Positions 54,271 through 63,457 of a stretch of 64,000 nucleotides of DNA are shown here, one piece after another. Source of the DNA: Rachicladosporium sp. CCFEE 5018 (lineage: Eukaryota > Ascomycota > Dothideomycetes > Cladosporiales > Cladosporiaceae). How positions within the stretch are numbered: the first letter of the stretch is position 1; each line of letters starts with the position of its first letter. Location: the NCBI GenBank assembly GCA_002077045.2, contig KZ111140.1, positions 1,267,856 through 1,331,855 of the forward strand, read 5' to 3'. The notes beneath the pieces were generated by a model that had not been told where the DNA came from, did not search any database, and saw only the letters and a program-made list of their open reading frames with translations. The position numbers and the translations under genes were made by a program.

Positions 54271-56042
54271 TCAGTGGGCAGGGTCGACCACATCGTCTTC
54301 GCCGCGCTCGGTTCCGGTGACAGCGGCACCAACCTGGTCGAGCGTATACTCAGTTCCCCCGGGACGATGGAAGGCGTACTTACTGAGCGCCGCCATCTTC
54401 TCCTCCAGCGACGTGGTGTTGTCATCGTACATCAGCTTGGTGACGACGTCTTTCGACTTCTTCGACTTCTTCTTCGAGCCGGTAGCAGGCTTCTCGGTCT
54501 CGATCGTAGCAGGCTGAGCGGCTGCCTCGCGCATTGCGGATTTGTCGACGACGGGTGCATCAATTGCGGCCGCATCGACAGGCGCCGACACAGTAGGCAC
54601 GTCAGTAGAAGTTGGCACAGTATCGTTGAGCTCACCGGTGATTGCAGCAGGCTCGGTCGCCTGCTCTCCACCTGCAGATGCGGACGTGCTTGCAGCGCGT
54701 GCTTTCTCCGCCAGCTCTCTCTCGACATCTTTGATAAGATCTGCGACGCTCTGGTCGACCTCAGCGGGCGGCTGTTGCTGCTGACTCGGCGTCTGCTGTG
54801 GTCCGCGATATGGCGGATACGGCCTGTCATTGTTCAACGGAGGTGCCAGTCCTGTGTGCATACGCTGCATGCCGTCGTGCGAGATCTTCGGGGGATCGAA
54901 AGACGGACGTGCTGGAAGTCCCAACGCAGGCGGAAGACTGCTCGGCTGTGGGTGGCCATTTGCCGGCGATGCTGGCGAGGGTCCATTGTTCTGTCTGGGC
55001 CTGTGAACGGGACCGCCATACTGCGGTGGACCTGCCAGCTGGTGCTGCATGGGAGGGTAGCCTTGCTGAGGTGGGCCGTGGTAGGGTTGCATATTGACAG
55101 GAGAGTATGCTTGAGGTGAAGGGAAGCCAGGCGACCAACCTCGAGGAGGCATACCTTGGGGCGGCATTCCTTGAGGTGGCATGCCCATAGGTGGACCATA
55201 ACCTGGGTTAAAACCCGGCTGCCCAGGCATTGGATATCCCTGTGGGCCTGGTCCGGGGTAGCCGTGTGGGCCTGGCATCGGATAGCCCTCGGGACCTGGA
55301 GGCGGAAAGCCTGGCTGAGCGGGTGATTGTGCGGAAGTCGCCATGCCAGGGGGCGGGAATGCGACTCCTGCGTGCGTGTCGGGTGGGGATGCTGATGCCT
55401 GGAGCGTGTTAGCGCGAGACCTTGCAGAGATAAAATGATCGCGACCCACCTCGTGCTTGACGTCAGGCGTAGCACCACCTTGCTGCTTGAGAGCCTTCTC
55501 TGCGGCCCGCTTTGCCCTGTGCTCAGCGAGTCTCGCCTTCATCTCCTCAGGGGTCTCAATCTTGGCGCGCTTCGCACCATTCGTGCCATTGACGGTACCC
55601 GGCGGAGGATTGCCTGTCTTCGCCCTGTACTCCTGCTCCTCTTTGAAGAAGGCAATCTCGATCTTCTGATGATACTGAGCCAACAGCTCAGGCGGCATAC
55701 CCTCCATTCCGAAGATCTCGGGCGCAGGCACAACCTCGCGTCCGTCGACAGTGCAATTCTCGATGCATGGCACTGTGGACTTGTGAACCTGCTGCTTGTG
55801 GACGACTAGACCGTTCGCCGTGTTAAGACGACGGCTGCATTCATCGCACTTGTAGTGCTTGGCTCGCTGATGGGCGATGAGGTAGGAAACGTCGTCGAAG
55901 TCGCGCTCACAGAAGTAGCACCACGGACGCGCCTTGAGCTGCTCGAGGGTGGGCCTGATTGGAATAGTCAGCATCGGCGCACTATATTGCCATCAACATC
56001 GTTCACTTACCTTGAGCGCTTCTTGCTCTTTCCCTCAGGCAT
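54271..56042 (-). CDS. BuGZ/ZNF207-type C2H2 zinc-finger protein
   Basis: Three exons: 56042-56011, 55954-55450 and 55398-54271, giving 554 residues. Exon 1 codes only MPEGKSKKRS plus two bases; the 56-nt intron (GTAAGT...CAG, branch GCTGAC) leads to RPTLEQLKARPWCYFCERDF. Two C2H2 fingers follow (CYFCERDFDD...H..H and CDECSRRLNTANGLVVHKQ), then EIFGMEGMPPELL, as in animal BuGZ. The second intron, 55399-55449, is 51 nt with clean GTGGGT...CTCCAG and branch GCTAAC; it keeps frame, so reading through would add 17 residues. The middle is a long Pro/Gly/Met/Gln region (GPEGYPMPGPHGYPGPGPQG), the kind that drives phase separation in BuGZ. In animals BuGZ binds Bub3 and microtubules and acts in splicing; the fungal role is inferred. 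Confidence 0.92.
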
Positions 56043-56295
56043 CGTGGCGGTGGCGACACTGATATACAGGTTGGTGGTGGAGTGTGGTCGAGGGTAAGGA
56101 ACGGGGAGGTGGTTTAGGCTTGTGTCAAGGGAAGCGGCGGATCTTATCGCCGATGGCTCCACAATAAACTTTGCAGTATTTTGAGAGCACGCGAGCCTCG
56201 AGCCTTCACTTCCTCTTCCCTTGGGTACGTACATACACTACATCAGCATCACACGTACTCGATAGGATTGCATACTGACTATCATAGACTCCATC
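56043..56295. promoter_or_regulatory. Compact divergent promoter, BuGZ-type gene / IMP dehydrogenase gene
   Basis: Only 253 bases separate the two start codons, so both promoters and leaders must overlap or abut. The BuGZ side is rich in G/T on the plus strand; the IMPDH side has 'ttcacttcctcttccc' and 'acactacatcagcatcac', typical fungal leader sequence. No TATA box is evident. Confidence 0.5.
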
Positions 56296-58115
56296 ATGAA
56301 CGGCCACGCGACCAATGGCGACTCCGCGCACAGCGCCTCGAGAGCCCTCGAGCTGCTCAAGACATATGAGAGCAGGGATGGCATCTCGGTGCACGATCTC
56401 ATGGATGAGACGAAGATGGGTGGCCTCACATACAACGACTTCCTGCTTCTTCCTGGCTACATTGGCTTCCCAGCTGCACAAGTCGACATGACGAGCAAGC
56501 TCACCAAGAAGATCACCCTCAAAACGCCCTTCACTTCCTCGCCCATGGACACTGTGAGCGAGACAGACATGGCCATTCACATGGCGCTACTTGGTGGCGT
56601 GGGTGTCATTCATCACAACTGCTCTGTCGAGCAGCAGGCGGAGATGGTGAGGAAGGTGAAGAGGTTCGAGAACGGCTTCATTCTGGATCCGATTGTCATA
56701 AGCCCAAAGACGACAGTGAGGGAGACGAGGGCACTCAAGCAGAGGTGGGGCTTTGGAGGGTTTGCTGTCACTGGTAGGTTCATCTCGAACTCCTTTGGTG
56801 CAATTCGTATGATGAACAACAATACATTAACTTTCGTTCAACCGTATGCTCGCGGCGAAAATGCTGCGGGTGCTGGGGAGAAATCATATCCCTGGCTTTC
56901 CTTATCACACAAACCTCGCCGCTTAAACTACGACACGTGGACTGTGCTGATTCACGCAACACAGAATCTGGCAAGCTGCGCTCCAAGCTGGTCGGCATAG
57001 TGACACCCCGCGATGTTCAATTCCACCACGACGCTGAGTCACCAGTCAGCGAAGTCATGAGCACCGAGCTTGTCACAGCGCCTGAAGGTGTCAACCTCCA
57101 AGAAGCCAACGAGATCCTCAGCAAGTCTAAGAAAGGCAAGCTGCCAATCGTAGATGCCAATGGTAATCTCATCGCACTCCTCTCCCGCTCCGATCTCATG
57201 AAGAACATCTCCTACCCTCACGCTAGCAAGCTGCCCGGAACGAAGCAATTGCTCTCAGCTGCTGCAATCGGTACGCGACCACAGGATAAGGACAGGCTGA
57301 GTGCGCTGGTAGAAGCTGGTCTTGACGTCGTCATCCTCGACTCCTCGCAAGGAAACAGCATGTACCAAATCGAGATGATTCGCTGGATCAAGTCTGAATT
57401 CAAGGATCTCGAAGTCATTGGTGGCAATGTGGTCACACGCGAGCAAGCTGCAGCTCTCATAGACGCTGGTGTAGATGGCTTACGGATAGGCATGGGTGCC
57501 GGCTCAGCCTGCATCACACAGGAAGTCATGGCTGTCGGCCGACCTCAAGCAACGTCCGTCTTCCGTGTTTGTGAGTTCGCGGCCCGGTTTGGCGTGCCCT
57601 GTATAGCAGACGGCGGCATTCAGAACGTGGGTCACATCGTGAAAGCACTCTGCCTCGGTGCCGGCACGATCATGATGGGAGGTCTGCTGGCTGCTTGCAC
57701 TGAGTCGCCTGGCTCCTACACCATCGGCGAAGACGGTTTGCGAAGGAAGGTGTACCGAGGCATGGGCTCAATCGACGCTATGGAAGACAAGGCTGCCGGC
57801 GGTGCCACGGACAAAGCTGGCAACGTCGCCAAGAACGCTGGCACAGCACGCTACTTCTCGGAAGGCGACAAGTTGCTTGTTGCGCAGGGCGTATCGGGGA
57901 GCGTGCTCGATCGAGGAAGCATCAACAAGTTCTTGCCATACTTGTCGGCAGGTGTGCAGCACAGCTTGCAGGATATCGGATGTAAAAGTATTGCGGAGCT
58001 ACAGGAAGGACTCAAGGCTGGTGAGGTCAGGTTTGAGTACCGGACTGCTTCGGCGCAGCTTGAGGGTGGCGTGAGTGGGTTTGCTGGGAGTGTGGAGAAG
58101 AAGCTGTATTCTTAG
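56296..58115 (+). CDS. Inosine-5'-monophosphate dehydrogenase
   Basis: Two exons, 56296-56773 and 56965-58115, joined across a 191-nt intron (GTAGGT...CACAG), give 542 residues. Motifs in order: GGLTYNDFLLLPGYIGFP, TPFTSSPMDTVSETDMAI, GGVGVIHHNC, two CBS modules (about 115-235), DSSQGNS, then GMGAGSACITQEV with the catalytic Cys near 342, ADGGIQNVGHIVKAL, MMGGLLAACTESPG, and the flap with Arg-Tyr (GTARYFSEGD), ending in EKKLYS. It oxidises IMP to XMP with NAD, the rate-limiting step of GMP synthesis, in the cytosol. One residue of the catalytic loop is Ala where Ser is most common (GMGAGS for GMGSGS); the published family pattern tolerates variation there. The intron is three to four times longer than the others in the window. 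Confidence 0.95.
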
Positions 58116-58474
58116 GATCATAAACGCACGTTAGGTTGTTGTAATGATTGAATGTATCCAGCTTTGTGCCCGTGATGATTGTGCATCGTCACGTAGCGCA
58201 GTGATACTGAAAGCGCCACGAGTTGCTCTTCTATCGCGGTCATCTTCTATTACATTGTGTCTCGAAGCATGCCGATCTCGCCTTCCGTTTCGGTCAAAGC
58301 ACGCAATGCTTGTGGGTACGTCGGCTATATGTAGTCTGCCCCTTTACAATCGAACACTCTACCAATAGGTTTCAACTAGTCAATCGAGCGATAGTCGCTC
58401 TAGTAATTTATAAGCTGGAACTGTCAATCACGCATAGGGCTGAGGTTTGAGACTGCGTTGTGAGATCGTTCAGC
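58116..58474. other. Intergenic: promoter region of the monooxygenase gene
   Basis: 359 bases between two plus-strand genes. Nothing distinct. Confidence 0.45.
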
Positions 58475-60285
58475 ATGGCTGTCAAAGACAAGTCAGTCTC
58501 GTTCAGCGACGGGCCACCGAAGACGACCAAGAAGCGCCTGATTCTCAATGCCTTCGTGGAAACATGTATGAGACCAAGTCAATGTCGCGAAACATTGCTG
58601 ACGCTTCTCAGGCTCTGACCACCAAAGCCCTGGTCTCTAGAAACACCCCGATGACCAGTCCATGAACTTCAACGATGTCAAGCACTGGGTCAACCTCGCC
58701 AAGCAGCTCGAGGCAGGCGGCTTCCAGGGCATGTTCATCGCAGATGTACTCGGTGGCTATGATGTGTATTCGTCCTCGCTCAAGCCGGCAATCGCGTCTG
58801 GTGCACAGTGGCCTGTTAATGAGCCGCTGGCGATGGTGTCGGCTATGGCGGCTGCTACGGAGAGTTTGGGCTTCGGTGTCACGATCTCGACGAGCTATGA
58901 GCAGCCGTATCACTTGGCGAGGAGGCTGTCGACTGTGGATCATTTGAGTGGTGGGAGGTATGTTGTATCAACCGCCACAACCGCACGGTGCTGATCAATG
59001 ACCAGACTTGGCTGTACGTGAGAATGTCCACGGCATCAATGACCGCAACGAGTACTCACACAACGATAACAGGGAACATAGTGACAGGTTACCTTAACAG
59101 TGCAGCGCGAAACCTCGCAAATGGCGCAGACCAGCTCGAACACGACGAACGCTACGCACAATGCGAAGAGTACATGGAAGTCATGTACAAGCTCTGGAAT
59201 TCGTCCTGGCGTAGCGATGCTGTGAAGCTGGATCGCAAGACTGGCGTCTACACGGATTCTTCTCTCGTTCGCGAGATCAACCACAAGGGCAAATACTACA
59301 CGGTACCGGGCCCACACATGTGCCAGCCGAGTCCACAACGGACGCCGGTCATCATGCAAGCAGGAACTTCAAAGGCAGGCAAAGCGTTCGCAGCCCAGCA
59401 TGCCGAGGGGATCTTTGTGTCTGCTCATAGTACCGCAGGAGTGAAAAGGTCTATTGCAGAGATCCGAGCACAAGCAGTCGAGCTTGGTCGAAACCCAAAA
59501 TCGATCAAAGTATTGGCGAAGTTTTGCCCGGTTCTTGGCCGGACGAAACAAGAAGCGGATGCAAAGTATGAAGACTACATCCAGTATGGCGACTCTGAGG
59601 GTGCGTTAGCGCTATTTGGTGGCTGGACTGGAGTCGACATGGCGCCATACGGTGACGATGAGGAATTGCGCTATGTGAATAGCAATGCTATACAGTCGTA
59701 CATTGAAAGCCTAATCAAGACCGCGCCGAAGATCAATGGAGGCAAGTGGACGAAGAAGACGCTTGCTGAGCATATTATGGGTAGGTACGTGTGCCATCGC
59801 TGCTGTGTTTTGCTGACCGTGAATAGTTGGTGGCCTAGGGGCAACGTGTGTAGGTACAGCTGAGACGGTAGCAGATGAGATGGAGCGATGGGTTGAGGAG
59901 GCCGATGTGGACGGGTTCAACATCGTGAGTTCATGCCCCACCTTGCAGCAATGTCGATGCTAATCCCAAGAAGGCGTACGCTCTCATGCCCGGCACCTTC
60001 ACCGATGTCATCGAGCTCCTTCTTCCCGAGCTTCGAAAACGAGGCCTCTTCTGGGCCGGCTACGCCGTCCCAGGTGCCACCTATCGCGAGAGCTTGCTTG
60101 AGAAGCCAGGCCAGTCTGAGCCATTGCCTGACCACCCTGCGGCAAAGCTAATCTGGCGGGCACCGGTCGTTGGTAAGAGCAGTCTTATCAACGGTGTCAA
60201 TGGGCATTTGGGCAAGGCGAATGGCTGGCATGAGGAGGCTGAAGAGGGCGAAAAGCTAGACGCAGTGAGTATGCAGTTTGGCTGA
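58475..60285 (+). CDS. FMN-dependent monooxygenase of the NtaA/SnaA/DszA family, with an in-frame TAG and a microexon
   Basis: Six exons: 58475-58565, 58612-58957, 59006-59013, 59073-59780, 59827-59924 and 59974-60285; 520 residues counting the TAG. It is a luciferase-fold protein. KKRLILNAFVET leads to CSDHQSPGL, then TAG at 58638 (codon 40), then KHPDDQSMNFNDVKHWVNLA. The family has a near-invariant GLW+HPDDQ here, so the stop replaces Trp. Further motifs: GMFIADVLGGYDVY, VTISTSYEQPYHLARRLSTV, and across the microexon RLGWNIVTGYLNSAARNL, then HDERYAQCEEYMEVMYKLW and VIMQAGTSKAGKAFAAQHAE. Relatives use FMNH2 from a partner reductase to oxidise nitrilotriacetate, streptogramin precursors or dibenzothiophene sulfone; substrate here unknown. 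If the TAG stops translation, an in-frame ATG at 58662 could give a product lacking the first ~47 residues. Confidence 0.9.
58638..58640 (+). other. In-frame TAG replacing a conserved Trp codon
   Basis: Reads GGT CTC TAG AAA CAC CCC GAT GAC CAG. TGG to TAG is one G-to-A change. A 6-bp perfect inverted repeat (58630-58635 CTGGTC with 58653-58658 GACCAG) puts the TAG in a 17-nt loop. Six residues earlier the codon GAC (Asp) stands where relatives usually have Gly, also one G-to-A change. Confidence 0.8.
59006..59013 (+). other. 8-nt microexon of the monooxygenase gene
   Basis: The eight bases ACTTGGCT are flanked by intron 58958-59005 (GTATGT...GACCAG, branch GTGCTGATC) and intron 59014-59072 (GTACGT...AACAG). 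Phases fit exactly: AG+A, CTT, GGC, T+GG yield RLGW, completing the family motif (GR)xGWNxVT. Skipping the microexon would shift the frame. Confidence 0.75.
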
Positions 60286-60803
60286 ATTTTACTTCTGTCG
60301 ATCGCTGCTATGTCCCGTTTCTATTGATGGGCCACGAGATTGCCTTACGCAAGATGCTGTCCGCTAGGAAGGCGGATCATGAGATTAGTTCATTGGATGC
60401 TCCCATATCGTCTGAGCTGCCTCTGATACGTTGCTCGGATGAAGCATCGGTAATTTGGTGGTCTTTCAGTGCAATCGAATACCGAGGGTATGGGATGAGA
60501 TACTGGAGATGTGACGAGTCCACAAGCTCGACCTGCAGAAAGGGATTACTTCGATGTGATGTAAGTACGACTGCGTACCTCTTCTCTTATGCCTGCGCCC
60601 ATGCTTGAACGACACACAGCCCAGCCTGAAAACGCCTGGCCATTGCCGCCTCTCTCAAAAGTGACCGTGATTATAGCACCTGTGCCAGTGCATCCACGCA
60701 AAATCAAGCGACTCAACAGGTCGCCAAGAGGCTCCGTTCAATCCAGCGTGATCGCCTGAAACATGAGACCGCGCTGTCGCTGATAGTGTTCCAAACTTTA
60801 GGC
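60286..60803. other. Intergenic between convergent genes
   Basis: 3' flanks of the monooxygenase gene and the Cys-rich secreted protein gene. No gene seen. Confidence 0.45.
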
Positions 60804-61592
60804 TCAGAGAATGCACTTCATAATGCCATTGTCACTAGTACACCCCTTGGGACGATTGCTGACGCAGAAGTAGTTATTCTTGTCGGTTTGGAGCACGTTC
60901 AGCTCGCATGAATCGCCGAAACGTAAGCAAGTTCCTACGCAAAGAAGACTCATCTCGTTGATAAGTTTCGCCGAGAGCTCCGACGCTTCGTAGTATGACC
61001 ATGAGACGCAGAGGCTGTTGACCAGCCCACTCAGGCCATGCGCATCCTTTTCAACCCAGCATATCGAGCGTGGACTTTTGGCTTCGCGTTTGTTCGTTTC
61101 GACTTCGGAGACGATGCTGGTGATTGCATCGACAAGCGCGATGACCATACCACCATAGGCAACTGCATGATTCGAAGAGCACATACCCACTATCCCTTAC
61201 AAGCACGAGCTGAAATAGCGTGTGTTGACACGCTTCTCAATGGGATGATGAACGGAAGTGATGTTCGAGCTATCCTTCCTGGGAGCGTGCCTCATGTCGG
61301 AGATTTCCTTCTTCCAATCTCGGTCGGGAGATGCAGCTTTGTTGCTGGTGGTGAAGAGATCACCGCCAGCACTGCTGGTCTCCTCTCCGATGGCGAACTT
61401 GTCGACGATGTCGATGTGTTCAAAGTCATAGCCAGTGACTTCGTCATGGCAATCAGCTCGAAGTCTTCCATTGATGCGGTGAGCACCCGAACAATCCGCT
61501 TTAACCACGGTGCTTAGCATGGAAGAAATTACAGCATAACTGAAGATAATGCTATTGAACATGCTTATGGAGGCGACGGGGATGAATAGCAT
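60804..61592 (-). CDS. Cys-rich secreted protein candidate, with an in-frame TAA
   Basis: ATG at 61592 (alternative 61562) opens a hydrophobic leader (MFNSIIFSYAVISSMLSTVV ending in KA), followed by DCSGAHRINGRLRADC. The frame meets TAA at 61199-61197 after RYFSSCL and then continues in the same frame (GIVGMCSSNHAVAYGGMVIA, later RSICWVEKDAHGLSGLVNSL) to the stop at 60804. About a dozen Cys are spread over both parts, and the second part alone holds nine or so, so the whole looks like one secreted domain. CAA to TAA would explain the break. An alternative is an 84-nt frame-keeping intron 61200-61117 (GTAAGG...ACCAG) that removes the TAA together with about 27 residues. No family recognised; no function assigned. 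Confidence 0.5.
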
Positions 61593-62704
61593 GATGCTCT
61601 GTGGACGGAGATGGTGTAGTCGATGCTTTTGCGTTGGTGTATGATGTATGGTCGTTCGCCTTCGGAGACACTGGATCGGACTTGGAGCGGCGGGCAGGGA
61701 GACCACCGAGGGATGATGCTTCAAGAGACGATGCGTCGTTGGGAAGAGGTAATAAGTGCTTCGCGTAGATGGCAGTACGCTCTTATAGCCTCCCCTGGCG
61801 GCATGCTCCCCCGAACGACTGAGCGGCTACATCGACTGCGCCGGTTCCTCGTCTGACCCGTCAGAGCTGATATTGCGGCGTGTCGCCATTTTTGTGGACA
61901 TTCATATGACTTCATTCGCCCATCGCCAGATGCTAGCATGCGGCATACGCATCGATAGATATTAGAATAGATAGCGAGCGTGTTCCACGGCGGCGCCAAC
62001 ATGCGCAGTAGCGCTCGCATACTCTTTAGGAAGAGCTTAGCACATGATGCCTGGGACCTGATACAAGAGCCGTATATGGGTTTTCGCGAGATGCGTTGCT
62101 ACCGGATGGGGCGTCAATGGCATAGTTGGTTTCCGACCAGTGAAAGGAAGCTCTACGTTCTTCTTGGACAGCAGCGGCCTAATTGCAGGGAGACATCCAG
62201 ATCGGCACGAGCGCAGTCTGCACTAACGAACACAGCATATCTATCAGTCGTTAATTTGAATGCGGATTTGCGCCATGCCCGCGGCGTAGTCTGTAGGCGC
62301 CTGAAGGATTATGCTCCAACGATACATGCTGTTATGAAGCGGCACAGGTGGCGGTGTATTCCAAGTAGCGCTGACCGGCGTGCATGACTCGCGGTATGTA
62401 CTCGGGAAAGTGACCACTACATCCCCTATCGCATCACCATACGACCGTTTGAAGTGTGCTGCTAGACTGAGTGATCTCGCCCTCATGGTCTGTTCGGTCG
62501 TAGTAGTCTAAACGCTACTACGACGTTTGGACGTGAGTAATATCATTTCTGCAGCATCACGGATTAGTTTGCTCGACTGCATCAAGCCCAATCCTGTGTA
62601 CTTGGAGCGCCGAGAACTTCCTGCCAGCAACGCGACAACGCCGTAAGCCCCCAGATTGGAAGCCATCAGCATTTGAGACGATCACTGACTTTCCAAGTTT
62701 TACG
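61593..62704. other. Intergenic: divergent region between two secreted-protein candidates
   Basis: 1.1 kb between divergent starts, including upstream parts of both genes. Short frames on both strands (for example 61980-62387) resemble nothing. Confidence 0.4.
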
Positions 62705-63088
62705 ATGCCCGTACGCATCTATCTTCTAGCGATGAGTGTCGCGTGCGTAGCCATCACTTTACGGTACGCCAAGATGCTCTCCATACCACGAGCGAGATGC
62801 ACTTCCTACAATCCATCGAACACCACACAGTGCATGGCGTGGAATGTTGTCAACGGCTACAAGTGGGAACAGAGCAGAATTACCAAACTGTCCGAAGAAT
62901 GTCGCTTAGTTTGCGAGAGCTTGGAGAAAAAGTGCTGGCCGATCTATGAAACCACCAGTAAGACATCTTTCGGCTTCCACTGCGTTGACGTTGACTGGTA
63001 TCCGCCAGAAAGCGTGAGTGTCGAGGAAGGAGCGGCCAAGTTATTGCAGATGCGAGAAGACAGGGCTGACAATCGAGGGCTGGTCTGA
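62705..63088 (+). CDS. Small secreted cysteine-containing protein
   Basis: ATG at 62705, 127 residues, no intron. The N-terminus (MPVRIYLLAMSVACVAITLR) is a probable signal peptide. The remainder has six Cys (32, 43, 66, 70, 77, 93), an even number that could form three disulfides, with YNPSNTTQCMAWNVVNGYKW and SEECRLVCESLEKKCWPIY. The C-terminal 30 residues are charged and lack Cys. Size and layout match fungal small secreted proteins, a class that includes candidate effectors; the sequence matches no family I know. Confidence 0.65.
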   Translation: MPVRIYLLAMSVACVAITLRYAKMLSIPRARCTSYNPSNTTQCMAWNVVNGYKWEQSRITKLSEECRLVCESLEKKCWPIYETTSKTSFGFHCVDVDWYPPESVSVEEGAAKLLQMREDRADNRGLV

Positions 63089-63457
63089 GCAGGATTCGGG
63101 TGTGCTTTATGCTGACGTATGATATCGCCACTCCTCTGCGCTCATGCTGTTGCGTTGTAGCATGTGTCCATCAGTAGTAGAGGCGGTTGCGCATCCTCGC
63201 AAGCACCTCGCAGGGTTCGACGAAGGGACAATACTTGGTTACGCTCGAGCCTCTCACACCTTGACCTGTCGCTGTATCACCGTAGTTGCGCGATACGTAT
63301 TCTCGGCCATGCATCGCGAATATGGTGTTCGCTGTTTTGCCAAGTACTCGACTACCTGATGGCGCGACCGGTGATTTCCAGTCCACTGGACTCATGCAAA
63401 GTGTTGCGGATGTGTGGCACGAGCCTAGAAGGTTGCAGCTACAGTCAGTAAAACTGA
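63089..63457. other. Intergenic
   Basis: Between convergent genes. Nothing recognisable. Confidence 0.45.

Noticed and set aside
54274..55119. 281-codon plus-strand frame opposite the BuGZ-type gene
   Set aside because: It is antisense to the Pro/Gly-rich exon; its Arg/Leu/Cys-rich composition is a by-product of that exon's codons.
58566..58640. A single intron ending at CTCTAG that would absorb the TAG of the monooxygenase
   Set aside because: It would give a TAA at the junction in this phase and would remove the conserved HQSPGL segment.
61163..61200. 38-nt intron GTAAGG...GCAG in the Cys-rich secreted gene
   Set aside because: Too short and not frame-preserving.
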